64,000 bases of DNA from Hydrangea macrophylla (lineage: Eukaryota > Streptophyta > Magnoliopsida > Cornales > Hydrangeaceae), in NCBI GenBank assembly GCA_033977485.1, contig CM066985.1, positions 76,265,045-76,329,044 of the forward strand, given 5' to 3'. The notes under the pieces are model-generated. The model was not told the DNA's origin. It did not search any database and saw only the letters and a list, made by a program, of their open reading frames with translations. The position numbers and the translations under genes are program-made. Within the stretch, counting starts at the first letter, position 1. Each line of letters starts with the position of its first letter. Shown here piece after piece: positions 47,526 to 61,025 of the stretch.

Positions 47526-50470
47526 GCGGGAACTAACGGAATGCATAACGGATTCACGGTTTACAAAAAATGCCAAAAAATGAATCTTTAGTCACTTAGG
47601 ATTGAAAAAAAGTTAGTTTTCGGGTTTTGAGTAGTGAATCGGTAATCCGCTTAACCAAACACCACGAAACCTTACACGCACCTCAAACATGCTTAAATAA
47701 ACTTGCGGGAACTAACGGAATGCATAACGGATTCACGGTTTACAAAAACTGCGAAAAAATGACTCTTTTAGTCACATAGGCTTTAAAAAATGTAGTTTTG
47801 GGGGTTTTGAATAGCGAATCGGTAAACCGCTTAACCAAACACCACGAAACCTTACACACTCCTCAAACATGCCTAAATAAACTTGCGGGAACTAACGGAA
47901 TGCATAACGGATTCACGGTTCACAAAAATTGCGAAAAAATGACTCTTTAGTTACTTAGGCTTGAGAAAACGTAGTTTTGGGGCTTTTGAGTAGCGAAACG
48001 GTAAACCACTTAACCAAACACCACGAAACCTTACATGCACCTCAAACATGCTTAAATAAAATTGTGGGAACTAACGGAACGCATATGCATAACCAAACAC
48101 CACGAAACCTTACACACACCTCAAACATGCCAAAATAAACTTGCGGGAACTAACAAAATGAATAACGGATTCACGGTTCACAAATAATGCAAAAAAATGA
48201 CTCTTTTAGTCACTTAGGCTTGAAAAAACGTTGTTTTAGGGGTTTTGAGTAGCGAATCGGTAAATCGCTTAACCAAACACCACGAAACCTTACACGTACC
48301 TCAAACATGCCTAAATAAACTTGCGGGAACTAACGGAATGCATAACGGATTCACGGTTCACAAAAAATGCGAAAAAATGACACTTTAGTCACTTAGGCTT
48401 GAAAAAACAAAGTTTTGGGGCTTTTGAGTAGCGAATTGGTAAACCGCTTAACCAAATGCCACGAAACATTACACGCACCTCAAACATGCCTAAATAATCT
48501 TGTGGGAACTAACCGAATGCATAACGGATTCACGCTATACAAAAAATGCAAAAAAATGACTCTTTTAGTCAGTTAGGCTTGAAAAAACGTAGTTTTGGGG
48601 GTTTTGAGTAGCGAATCGGTAAACCGCTTAACCAAACACCACGAAAAATTATAAACACCTCAAACATGCCTAGATAAACTTACTGAAACTAACGGAATGC
48701 ATAACGGATTCACGCTTTACAAAAAATGCGAAAAAATGACACTTTAGTCACTTAGGCTTGAAAAAACATAGTTTAGGGGCTTTTGAGTAGAGAATCGGTA
48801 AACCGCTTAACCAAATGCCACGAAAAATTACACGCACCTCAAACATGCCTAAATAAACTTGTGGGAACTAACAGAATGCATAACGGATTCACGCTGTACA
48901 AAAAATGCAAAAAAATGACTCTTTTAGTCAGTTAGGCTTGAAAAAACGTAGTTTTGGGGGTTTTGAGTAGCGAATCGGTAAACCGCTTAACCAAACACCA
49001 CAAAACATTACACACACCTCAAACATGCCTAAATAAACTTACTGAAACTAACGGAATGCATAACGGATTTACGCTTTTCAAAAAATGCGAAAAAATGACT
49101 CTTTTAGTCACTTAGGCGTGAAAAAATGTAGTTTTGGGGCTTTTGAGTAGCGAATCGGTAGACCGCTTGACCAAACACCACGAAACCTTTCACGCACCTC
49201 AAACATGCCTAAATAAACTTGCGGGATCTAACAGAATGCATATCGGATTCACGGTTCACAAAAAATGTGAAAAAATTACTCTTTAGTCACTCAGGCATTA
49301 AAACGTAGTTTTGGGGCTTTTGAGTAGCGAATCGGTAAACCGCTTAACCAAACACCACGAAACCTTACATGCACCTCAAACATGCCTAAATAAACTTGTG
49401 GAAACTAACGGAATGCATAATGGATTCAAGATTTAAAAAAAATGCAAAAAAATGACACTTTAGTCACTTAGGCTTGAAAAAATGTAGTTTTGAGGCTTTT
49501 GAGCAGCGAATCTATAAACCGCATAACCAAACACCACAAAACCTTACACGCACCTCAAACATGCCTAAATAAACTTTTAGGAACTAACGGAATACATAAC
49601 GGATTCACGGTTTACAAAAAATGCGAAAAAACGACTCTTTTAGTCACTTAGGCTTGAAAAACGTAGTTTTAGGGGATTTGAGTAGCGAATCGGCAAACTG
49701 CTTAACCAAACACCACGAAACTTTACATGCACCTCAAACATGCCTAAATAAACATGTGGGAACTAACGGAATGCATAACGGTTTCACACTTTACAAAAAA
49801 TGCAAAAAAATGACTCTTTAGTCACTTAGGCTTGAAAAAATGTAGTTTTGGGGGTTTTGAGTAACAAATCGATAAACCGCATAACCAAACACTATGAAAC
49901 CTTACATGCACCTCAAACATGCCTAAATAAACTTTCGGGAACTAACGGAATGCATAACGGATTCACGGTTTACAAAATATGCAAAAAAATGACTCTTTTA
50001 GTCACTTAGGCTTGAAAAAACGTAGTATTAGGGGTTTTGAGTAGCGAATCGGTAAACCGCTTAACCAAACACCACAAAACCTTACACGCACCTCAAACAT
50101 GTCTTAATAAACTTGTGGGAACTAACAGAATGCATAACGGATTCACGGTTCACAAAAAATGTGAAAAAAATGACTATTTAGTCACTTAGGCTTGAAAAAA
50201 CGTAGTTTTGGGGCTTCTGAGTAGCGAATCGGTAAACCGCTTAACCAAACGCCATGAAACATTACACGTACCTCAAAAATGCCTAAATAAACTTGTGGGA
50301 ACTAACAGAATGTATAACGGATTTACGTTTTACAAAAAATGCAAAAAAATGTTTCTTTTAGTCACTTAGGCTTGAAAAAATGTAGTTTTGGGGGTTTTGA
50401 GTAGCGAATCGGTAAACCGCTTAACCAAACACCACGAAACATTACACACACCTCAAACATGCCTAAATAA
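47526..50470. repeat. Mosaic satellite block between HOR domains
   Basis: Monomers here resemble several other blocks but follow no single period. A stretch with GTTGTTTTAGGGG near 48228 echoes 45640. Another truncated monomer lies at 48081 (with ACGCATATGCAT). From about 49.2 to 50.45 kb the order resembles 52.06-53.35 kb, but more diverged than the HOR copies are from each other. It looks like an older relative of the 22-monomer unit next to it. Confidence 0.6.
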
Positions 50471-53400
50471 ACTTGTGAGAACTAACGCAATGCATAACGG
50501 ATTCACGGTTCACAAAAAATGCGAAAAAATGGCTCTTTAGTCACTTAGGCTTGAAAAAACGTAGTTTTGGTGCTTTTGAGTAGCGAATCGGTAAACAGCT
50601 TAACCAAAGGCAACGAAACATTACACGCACCTCAAACATGCCTAAATAAACTTGTGGGAACTAATTGAATGCATAACGGAGTCACGCTTTACAAAAAAAT
50701 GCAAAAAAATGACTCATTAGTCACTTAGGCTTGAGTTTAGGGGCTTTTGAGTAGCGAATCGGTAAACCGCTTAACCAAATGCCACGAAAAATTACACGCA
50801 CCTCTAACATGCCTAAATAAACTTGTGGGAACTAACAGAATGTATAACTGATTCACGCTGTACAAAAAATGCAAAAAAATGACTCTTTTAGTCAGTTAGG
50901 CTTTAAAAAATGTAGTTTTGGGGGTTTTGAGTAGCGAATCGGTAAAACCGCTTAACCAAACACCACAAAACATTACACACACCTCAAACATGCCTAAATA
51001 AACTTACTAAAACTAACGGAATGCATAACGGATTCACGCTTTACAAAAAATGTGAAAAAATGACTCTTTAGTCACTTAGGCTTGAAAAAACGTAGTTTTG
51101 GTGATTTTGAGTAGCCAATCGGTAAACCGCTTAGACAAACACCACGAAACCATGCACGCACCTCAAACATTCCTAAATAAACTTGTGGGAACTAACGGAA
51201 TGCATAACGGACTCACGCTTTACAAAAAAATGCAAAAAAATGACTCTTTTAGTCACTTAGGCGTGAAAAAACGTAGTTTTGGGGCTTTTGAGTAGCGATT
51301 CGGTAAACCGCTTAACCAAATGCCATGAAAAATGACACGCACCTCAAACATGCCTAAATAAACTTGTGGGAATTAACAGAATGCATAACGGATTCACGCT
51401 GTACAAAAAATGCAAAAAAATGACTCTTTTAGTCAGTTAGGCTTGAAAAAACGTAGTTTTGGGGGTTTTGAGTAGCGAATCGGTAAACCGCTTAACCAAA
51501 CACCACAAAACATTACACACACCTCAAACATGCCTAAATAAACTTATTGAAACTAACGGAATGCATAACGGATTCACGCTTTACAAAAAATGCAAAAAAA
51601 ATGAATCTTTTAGTCACTTAGGCGTGAAAAAATGTAGTTTTGGGACTTTTGAGTAGCGAATCGGTAAACCGCTTAACCAAAAGCTACGAAACCTCACACG
51701 CACCTCAAACATGCCTAAATAAACTTGTGATAACTAACATAATGCATAACGGATTCACGATTCACAAAAAATGCAAAAAAATTACTCTTTAGTCACTTAG
51801 GCTTGAAAAAATGTAGTTTTGGGGGTTTTGAGTAGCGAATCGGTAAACCGCTTAACCAAACACAACGAAACTTTACACAAACCTCAAACATGCCTAAATT
51901 AACTTCCGAGAACTAACGGAATGCATAACGGATTCACGGTGTACAAAAAATGCGAAAAAATGACTCTTTTAGTCACTTACGCTTGAGAAAACGTAGTTTT
52001 AGGGGTTTTGAGTAGCGAATCGGTAAACCACTTAACCAAACACCACGAAACCTTTCACGCACCTCAAATATGCCTAAATAAACTTGCGGGATCTAACGGA
52101 ATGCATAACGGATTCACGGTTCACAAAAAATTTGAAAAAATTACTCTTTAGTCACTCAGGCTTTAAAACGTAGTTTTGGGGCTTTTGAGTAGCGAATCGG
52201 TAAACCGATTAACCAAACACCACGAAACCTTACATGCACCTCAAACATGCCTAAATAAACTTGTGCAAACTAACGGAATGCATAATGGATTCAAGCTTTA
52301 CAAAAAATGCAAAAAAATGACACTTTAGTCACTTAGGCTTGAAAAAACGTAGTTTTGAGGCTTTTGAGTAGTGAATCGATAAACCGCATAACCAAACACC
52401 ACGAAACCTTACACGTACCTCAAACATGCCTAAATAAACTTTTAGGAACTAACAGAATGCATAACAGATTCACAGTTTACAAAAAATGCGAAAAAATGAC
52501 TCTTTTAGTCACTTAGGCTTGAAAAAACGTAGTTTTAGGGGTTTTGAGTAGCGAATCGGCAAACCGCTTAACCAAACACCACGAAAATTTACACACACCT
52601 CAAACATGCCTAATTAAACATGTGGGAACTAACGGAATGCATAACGGTTTCACGCTTTACAAAAAATGCAAAAAAATGACTCTTTTGTCAATTAGGCTTG
52701 AAAAAACGTAGTTTTGGGGGTTTTGAGTAGCAAATCGATAAACCGCATAACCAAACACTACGAAACCTTACATGCACCTCAAAAATGCCTAAATAAACTT
52801 TTGGGAACTAATGGAATGCATAACATATTTACGGTTTACAAAATATGCGAAAAAATGACTCTTTTAGTCAATTAGGCTTGAAAAAACGTAGTTTTAGGGG
52901 TTTTGAGTAGCGAATCGGTAAACCGCTTAACCAAACACCACAAAACCTTACACGCACCTCAAACATGCCATAATAAACTTGTGGGAACTAACAGAATGCA
53001 TAACGGATTCACGATTCACAAAAAATGTGAAAAAATGACTATTTAGTCACTTAGGCTTGAAAAAAACGTAGTTTTGGGGCTTTTGAGTAGCGAATCGGTA
53101 AACCGCTTAACCAAACGCCACGAAACATTACACGCACCTCAAACATGCCTAAATAAAATTGTGGGAACTAACGGAATGTATAACGGATTCACGTTTTACA
53201 AAAAATGCAAAAAAAATGTCTCTTTTAGTCACTTAGGCTTGAAAAAATGTAGTTTTGGGGGTTTTGAGTAGCGAATCGGTAAACCGCTTAACCAAACACT
53301 ACGAAATCTTACACACACCTCAAACATGCCTAAATAGACTTGTGAGAACTAACAGAATGCATAACGGATTCACGGTTCACAAAAGATGCAAAAAAATGAC

Positions 53401-54401
53401 TCTTTAGTCACTTAGGCTTGAAAAAACGTAGTTTTGGTGCTTTTGGGTAGCGAATCGGTAAACCGCTTAACCAAACGCAACGAAACATTACACGCACCTC
53501 AAACATGCCTAAATAAACTTGTGGGAACTAATTGAATGCATAACAGAGTCATGCTTTACAAAAAAATGCAAAAAAATGACTCTTTAGTCACTTAGGCTTG
53601 AAAAAAAGTTAGTTTTTGGGGTTTTGAGTAGCGAATCGGTAAACCGCTTAACCAAACGCCAAGAAACCTTACACGCTCCTCAAACATGCCTAAATAAACT
53701 TACGGGAACTAACGGAATGCATAACGAATTCACGATTTACAAAAAATGCGAAAAAATGACTCTTTTAATTACTTTGGCTTGAAAAAACGTAGTTTTGGGG
53801 GTTTTGAGTAGCGAATCTGTAAACCGCTTAACCAAATACCACGAAACCTTACACACAATTCAAACATGCCTAAATAAACTTGTGGGAACTAACGGAATGC
53901 ATAACGGATTCACGCTTTACAAAAAATGCAAAAAAATGACTCTTTTAGTTACTTAGGCTTTAAAAAACGTAGTTTTGGGTTTTGAGTAGCGAATCGGTAA
54001 ACCACTTAACCAAACACCACGAAACCTTACACACACCTCAAACATGCTTAATTAAACTTACGGGAACTAACGGAATGCATAACGGATTCACGCTTTACAA
54101 AAAATGTGAAAAAATGACTCTTTAGTCACTTAGGCTTGAAAAAATGTAGTTTTGGGGGTTTTGAGTAGCAAATCGGTAAACCGCTTAACCAAACACCACA
54201 AAACCTTGCACGCACCTCAAACATACCTAAATAAAATTGTGGGAACTAACGGATTCACGCTTTACAAAAAATGCAAAAAAATGACTCTTTAGTCACTAAG
54301 GCTTGAAAAAAGTTTGTTTTTGGGGTTTTGAGTAGTGAATCGGTAAACCGCTTAACCAAACGGCACGAAACCTTACACGTACCTCAAACATACCTAAATA
54401 A
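50471..54401. repeat. 22-monomer HOR, copy 1 (3931 bp)
   Basis: The unit is anchored on ACTTGTGAGAACTAACGCAA at 50471, 54402, 57087 and 61026. It carries a 9 bp deletion near 50733 (CTTGAGTTTAGGGG for CTTGAAAAAACGTAGTTTAGG), shared with copy 4 but absent from copies 2 and 3. Confidence 0.87.
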
Positions 54402-57086
54402 ACTTGTGAGAACTAACGCAATGCATAACGGATTCACGGTTCACAAAAAATGCGAAAAAATGGCTCTTTAGTCACTTAGGCTTGAAAAAACGTAGTTTTG
54501 GTGCTTTTGAGTAGCGAATCGGTAAACAGCTTAACCAAACGCAACGAAACATTACACGCACCTCAAACATGCCTAAATAAACTTGTGGGAACTAATTGAA
54601 TGCATAACGGAGTCACGCTTTACAAAAAAATGCAAAAAAATGACTCATTAGTCACTTAGGCTTGAAAAAACGTAGTTTAGGGGCTTTTGAGTAGCGAATC
54701 GGTAAACCGCTTAACCAAATGCCACGAAAAATTACACGCACCTCTAACATGCCTAAATAAACTTGTGGGAACTAACAGAATGTATAACTGATTCACGCTG
54801 TACAAAAAATGCAAAAAAATGACTCTTTTAGTCAGTTAGGCTTGAAAAAACGTAGTTTTGGGGGTTTTGAGTAGCGAATCGGTAAAACCGCTTAATCAAA
54901 CACCACAAAACATTACACACACCTCAAACATGCCTAAATAAACTTACTAAAACTAACGGAATGCATAACGGATTCACGCTTTACAAAAAATGTGAAAAAA
55001 TGACTCTTTAGTCACTTAGGCTTGAAAAAACGTAGTTTTGGTGATTTTGAGTAGCCAATCGGTAAACCGCTTAGGCAAACACCACGAAACCATGCACGCA
55101 CCTCAAACATTCCTAAATAAACTTGTGGGAACTAACGGAATGCATAACGGACTCACGCTTTACAAAAAATGCAAAAAAATGACTCTTTTAGTCACTTAGG
55201 CGTGAAAAAACGTAGTTTTGGGGCTTTTGAGTAGCAATTCGGTAAACCGCTTAACCAAATGCCACGAAAAATTACACGCACCTCAAACATGCCTAAATAA
55301 ACTTGTGGGAATTAACAGAATGCATAACAGATTCACGCTGTACAAAAAATGCAAAAAAATGACTCTTTTAGTCAGTTAGGCTTGAAAAAACGTAGTTTTG
55401 GGGGTTTTGAGTAGCGAATCGGTAAACCGCTTAACCAAACACCACAAAACATTACACACACCTCAAACATGCCTAAATAAACTTATTGAAACTAACGGAA
55501 TGCATAACGGATTCACGCTTTACAAAAAATGCAAAAAAAAGGAATCTTTTAGTCACTTAGGCGTGAAAAAATGTAGTTTTGGGACTTTTGAGTAGCGAAT
55601 CGGTAAACCGCTTAACCAAAAGCTACGAAACCTCACACGCACCTCAAACATGCCTAAATAAACTTGTGATAACTAACAGAATGCATAACGGATTCACGAT
55701 TCACAAAAAATGTGAAAAAATGACTATTTAGTCACTTAGGCTTGAAAAAAACGTAGTTTTGGGGCTTTTGAGTAGCGAATCGGTAAACCGCTTAACCAAA
55801 CGCCACGAAACATTACACGCACCTCAAACATGCCTAAATAAAATTGTGGGAACTAACGGAATGTATAAAGGATTCACGTTTTACAAAAAATGCAAAAAAA
55901 ATGTCTCTTTTAGTCACTTAGGCTTGAAAAAATGTAGTTTTGGGGGTTTTGAGTAGCGAATCGGTAAACCGCTTAACCAAACACCACGAAATCTTACACA
56001 CACCTCAAACATGCCTAAATAGACTTGTGAGAACTAACAGAATGCATAACGGATTCACGGTTCACAAAAGATGCAAAAAAATGACTCTTTAGTCACTTAG
56101 GCTTGAAAAAACGTAGTTTTGGTGCTTTTGGGTAGCGAATCGGTAAACCGCTTAACCAAACGCAACGAAACATTACACGCACCTCAAACATGCCTAAATA
56201 AACTTGTGGGAACTAATTGAATGCATAACAGAGTCATGCTTTACAAAAAAATGCAAAAAAATGACTCTTTAGTCACTTAGGCTTGAAAAAAAGTTAGTTT
56301 TTGGGGTTTTGAGTAGCGAATCGGTAAACCGCTTAACCAAACGCCAAGAAACCTTACACGCTCCTCAAACATGCCTAAATAAACTTACGGGAACTAACGG
56401 AATGCATAACGAATTCACGATTTACAAAAAATGCGAAAAAATGACTCTTTTAATTACTTTGGCTTGAAAAAACGTAGTTTTGGGGGTTTTGAGTAGCGAA
56501 TCTGTAAACCGCTTAACCAAATACCACGAAACCTTACACACAATTCAAACATGCCTAAATAAACTTGTGGGAACTAACGGAATGCATAACGGATTCACGC
56601 TTTACAAAAAATGCAAAAAAATGACTCTTTTAGTTACTTAGGCTTTAAAAAACGTAGTTTTGGGTTTTGAGTAGCGAATCGGTAAACCACTTAACCAAAC
56701 ACCACGAAACCTTACACACACCTCAAACATGCCTAATTAAACTTACGGGAACTAACGGAATGCATAACGGATTCACGCTTTACAAAAAATGTGAAAAAAT
56801 GACTCTTTAGTCACTTAGGCTTGAAAAAATGTAGTTTTGGGGGTTTTGAGTAGCGAATCGGTAAACCGCTTAACCAAACACCACAAAACCTTGCACGCAC
56901 CTCAAACATACCTAAATAAAATTGTGGGAACTAACGGATTCACGCTTTACAAAAAATGCAAAAAAATGACTCTTTAGTCACTAAGGCTTGAAAAAAGTTT
57001 GTTTTTGGGGTTTTGAGTAGTGAATCGGTAAACCGCTTAACCAAACGGCACGAAACCTTACACGTACCTCAAACATACCTAAATAA
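54402..57086. repeat. 22-monomer HOR, copy 2, lacking seven monomers (2685 bp)
   Basis: Same start and end as the other copies, but 1254 bp shorter than copy 3, exactly seven monomers. The join is inside AACTAACA at 55671-55678. Upstream matches the GTGATAACTAACA monomer (58356 in copy 3) and downstream matches the GGGAACTAACAGAATG monomer (59610 in copy 3). The loss kept monomer register, as expected for unequal homologous exchange between non-equivalent monomers. Confidence 0.88.
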
Positions 57087-60000
57087 ACTTGTGAGAACTA
57101 ACGCAATGCATAACGGATTCACGGTTCACAAAAAATGCAAAAAAATGGCTCTTTAGTCACTTAGGCTTGAAAAAACGTAGTTTTGGTGCTTTTGAGTAGC
57201 GAATCGGTAAACAGCTTAACCAAACGCAACGAAACATTACACGCACCTCAAACATGCCTAAATAAACTTGTGGGAACTAATTGAATGCATAACGGAGTCA
57301 CGCTTTACAAAAAAATGCAAAAAAATGACTCATTAGTCACTTAGGCTTGAAAAAACGTAGTTTAGGGGCTTTTGAGTAGCGAATCGGTAAACCGCTTAAC
57401 CAAATGCCACGAAAAATTACACGCACCACTAACATGCCTAAATAAACTTGTGGGAACTAACAGAATGTATAACTGATTCACGCTGTACAAAAAATGCAAA
57501 AAAATGACTCTTTTAGTCAGTTAGGCTTGAAAAAACGTAGTTTTGGGGGTTTTGAGTAGCGAATCGGTAAAACCGCTTAACCAAACACCACAAAACATTA
57601 CACACACCTCAAACATGCCTAAATAAACTTACTAAAACTAACGGAATGCATAACGGATTCACGCTTTACAAAAAATGTGAAAAAATGACTCTTTAGTCAC
57701 TTAGGCTTGAAAAAACGTAGTTTTGGTGATTTTGAGTAGCCAATCGGTAAACCGCTTAGACAAACACCACGAAACCATGCACGCACCTCAAACATTCCTA
57801 AATAAACTTGTGGGAACTAACGGAATGCATAACGGACTCACGCTTTACAAAAAATGCAAAAAAATGACTCTTTTAGTCACTTAGGCGTGAAAAAACGTAG
57901 TTTTGGGGCTTTTGAGTAGCGATTCGGTAAACCGCTTAACCAAATGCCACGAAAAATTACACGCACCTCAAACATGCCTAAATAAACTTGTGAGAATTAA
58001 CAGAATGCATAACGGATTCACGCTGTACCAAAAATGCAAAAAAATGACTATTTTAGTCAGTTAGGCTTGAAAAAACGTAGTTTTGGGGGTTTTGAGTAGC
58101 GAATCGGTAAACCGCTTAACCAAACACCACAAAACATTACACACACCTCAAACATGCCTAAATAAACTTATTGAAACTAACGGAATGCATAACGGATTCA
58201 CGCTTTACAAAAAATGCAAAAAAAATGAATCTTTTAGTCACTTAGGCGTGAAAAAATGTAGTTTTGGGACTTTTGAGTAGCGAATCGGTAAACCGCTTAA
58301 CCAAAAGCTACGAAACCTCACACGCACCTCAAACATGCCTAAATAAACTTGTGATAACTAACATAATGCATAACGGATTCACGATTCACAATAAATGCAA
58401 AAAAATGACTCTTTAGTCACTTAGGCTTGAAAAAATGTAGTTTTGGGGGTTTTGAGTAGCGAATCGGTAAACCGCTTAACCAAACACAACGAAACTTTAC
58501 ACAAACCTCAAACATGCCTAAATTAACTTCCGAGAACTAACAGAATGCATAACGGATTCACGGTGTACAAAAAATGCGAAAAAATGACTCTTTTAGTCAC
58601 TTACGCTTGAGAAAACGTAGTTTTAGGGGTTTTGAGTAGCGAATCGGTAAACCACTTAACCAAACACCACGAAACCTTTCACGCACCTCAAATATGCCTA
58701 AATAAACTTGCGGGATCTAACGGAATGCATAACGGATTCACGGTTCACAAAAAATTTGAAAAAATTACTCTTTAGTCACTCAGGCTTTAAAACGTAGTTT
58801 TGGGGCTTTTGAGTAGCGAATCGGTAAACCGATTAACCAAACACCACGAAACCTTACATGCACCTCAAACATGCCTAAATAAACTTGTGGAAACTAACGG
58901 AATGCATAATGGATTCAAGCTTTACAAAAAATGCAAAAAAATGACACTTTAGTCACTTAGGCTTGAAAAAACGTAGTTTTGAGGCTTTTGAGTAGTGAAT
59001 CGATAAACCGCATAACCAAACACCACGAAACCTTACACGTACCTCAAACATGCCTAAATAAACTTTTAGGAACTAACAGAATGCATAACAGATTCACAGT
59101 TTACAAAAAATGCGAAAAAATGACTCTTTTAGTCACTTAGGCTTGAAAAAACGTAGTTTTAGGGGTTTTGAGTAGCGAATCGGCAAACCGCTTAACCAAA
59201 CACCACGAAAATTTACACACACCTCAAACATGCCTAAATAAACATGTGGGAACTAACGGAATGCATAACGGTTTCACGCTTTACAAAAAATGCAAAAAAA
59301 TGACTCTTTTGTCAATTAGGCTTGAAAAAACGTAGTTTTGGGGGTTTTGAGTAGCAAATCGATAAACCGCATAACCAAACACTACGAAACCTTACATGCA
59401 CCTCAAAAATGCCTAAATAAACTTTTGGGAACTAATGGAATGCATAACATATTTACGGTTTACAAAATATGCGAAAAAATGACTCTTTTAGTCAATTAGG
59501 CTTGAAAAAACGTAGTTTTAGGGGTTTTGAGTAGCGAATCGGTAAACCGCTTAACCAAACACCACAAAACCTTACACGCACCTCAAACATGCCTTAATAA
59601 ACTTGTGGGAACTAACAGAATGCATAACGGATTCACGATTCACAAAAAATGTGAAAAAATGACTATTTAGTCACTTAGGCTTGAAAAAAACGTAGTTTTG
59701 GGGCTTTTGAGTAGCGAATCGGTAAACCGCTTAACCAAACGCCACGAAACATTACACGCACCTCAAACATGCCTAAATAAAATTGTGGGAACTAACGGAA
59801 TGTATAACGGATTCACGTTTTACAAAAAATGCAAAAAAAATGTCTCTTTTAGTCACTTAGGCTTGAAAAAATGTAGTTTTAGGGGTTTTGAGTAGCGAAT
59901 CGGTAAACCGCTTAACCAAACACCACGAAATCTTACACACACCTCAAACATGCCTAAATAGACTTGTGAGAACTAACAGAATGCATAACGGATTCACGGT

Positions 60001-61025
60001 TCACAAAAGATGCAAAAAAATGACTCTTTAGTCACTTAGGCTTGAAAAAACGTAGTTTTGGTGCTTTTGGGTAGCGAATCGGTAAACCGCTTAACCAAAC
60101 GCAATGAAACATTACACGCACCTCAAACATGCCTAAATAAACTTGTGGGAACTAATTGAATGCATAACAGAGTCATGCTTTACAAAAAAATGCAAAAAAA
60201 TGACTCTTTAGTCACTTAGGCTTGAAAAAAAGTTAGTTTTTGGGGTTTTGAGTAGCGAATCGGTAAACCGCTTAACCAAACGCCAAGAAACCTTACACGC
60301 TCCTCAAACATGCCTAACTAAACTTACGGGAACTAACGGAATGCATAACGAATTCACGATTTACAAAAAATGCGAAAAAATGACTCTTTTAATTACTTTG
60401 GCTTGAAAAAACGTAGTTTTGGGGGTTTTGAGTAGCGAATCTGTAAACCGCTTAACCAAATACCACGAAACCTTACACACAATTCAAACATGCCTAAATA
60501 AACTTGTGGGAACTAACGGAATGCATAACGGATTCACGCTTTACAAAAAATGCAAAAAAATGACTCTTTTAGTTACTTAGGCTTTAAAAAACGTAGTTTT
60601 GGGTTTTGAGTAGCGAATCGGTAAACCACTTAACCAAACACCACGAAACCTTACACACACCTCAAACATGCCTAATTAAACTTACGGGAACTAACGGAAT
60701 GCATAACGGATTCACGCTTTACAAAAAATGTGAAAAAATGACTCTTTAGTCACTTAGGCTTGAAAAAATGTAGTTTTGGGGGTTTTGAGTAGCGAATCGG
60801 TAAACCGCTTAACCAAACACCACAAAACCTTGCACGCACCTCAAACATACCTAAATAAAATTGTGGGAACTAACGGATTCACGCTTTACAAAAAATGCAA
60901 AAAAATGACTCTTTAGTCACTAAGGCTTGAAAAAAGTTTGTTTTTGGGGTTTTGAGTAGTGAATCGGTAAACCGCTTAACCAAACGGCACGAAACCTTAC
61001 ACGTACCTCAAACATACCTAAATAA
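57087..61025. repeat. 22-monomer HOR, copy 3 (3939 bp)
   Basis: A full-length copy of 22 monomers (mean 179.0 bp). It lacks the 9 bp deletion of copies 1 and 4, which accounts for its being 8-9 bp longer. Confidence 0.88.
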
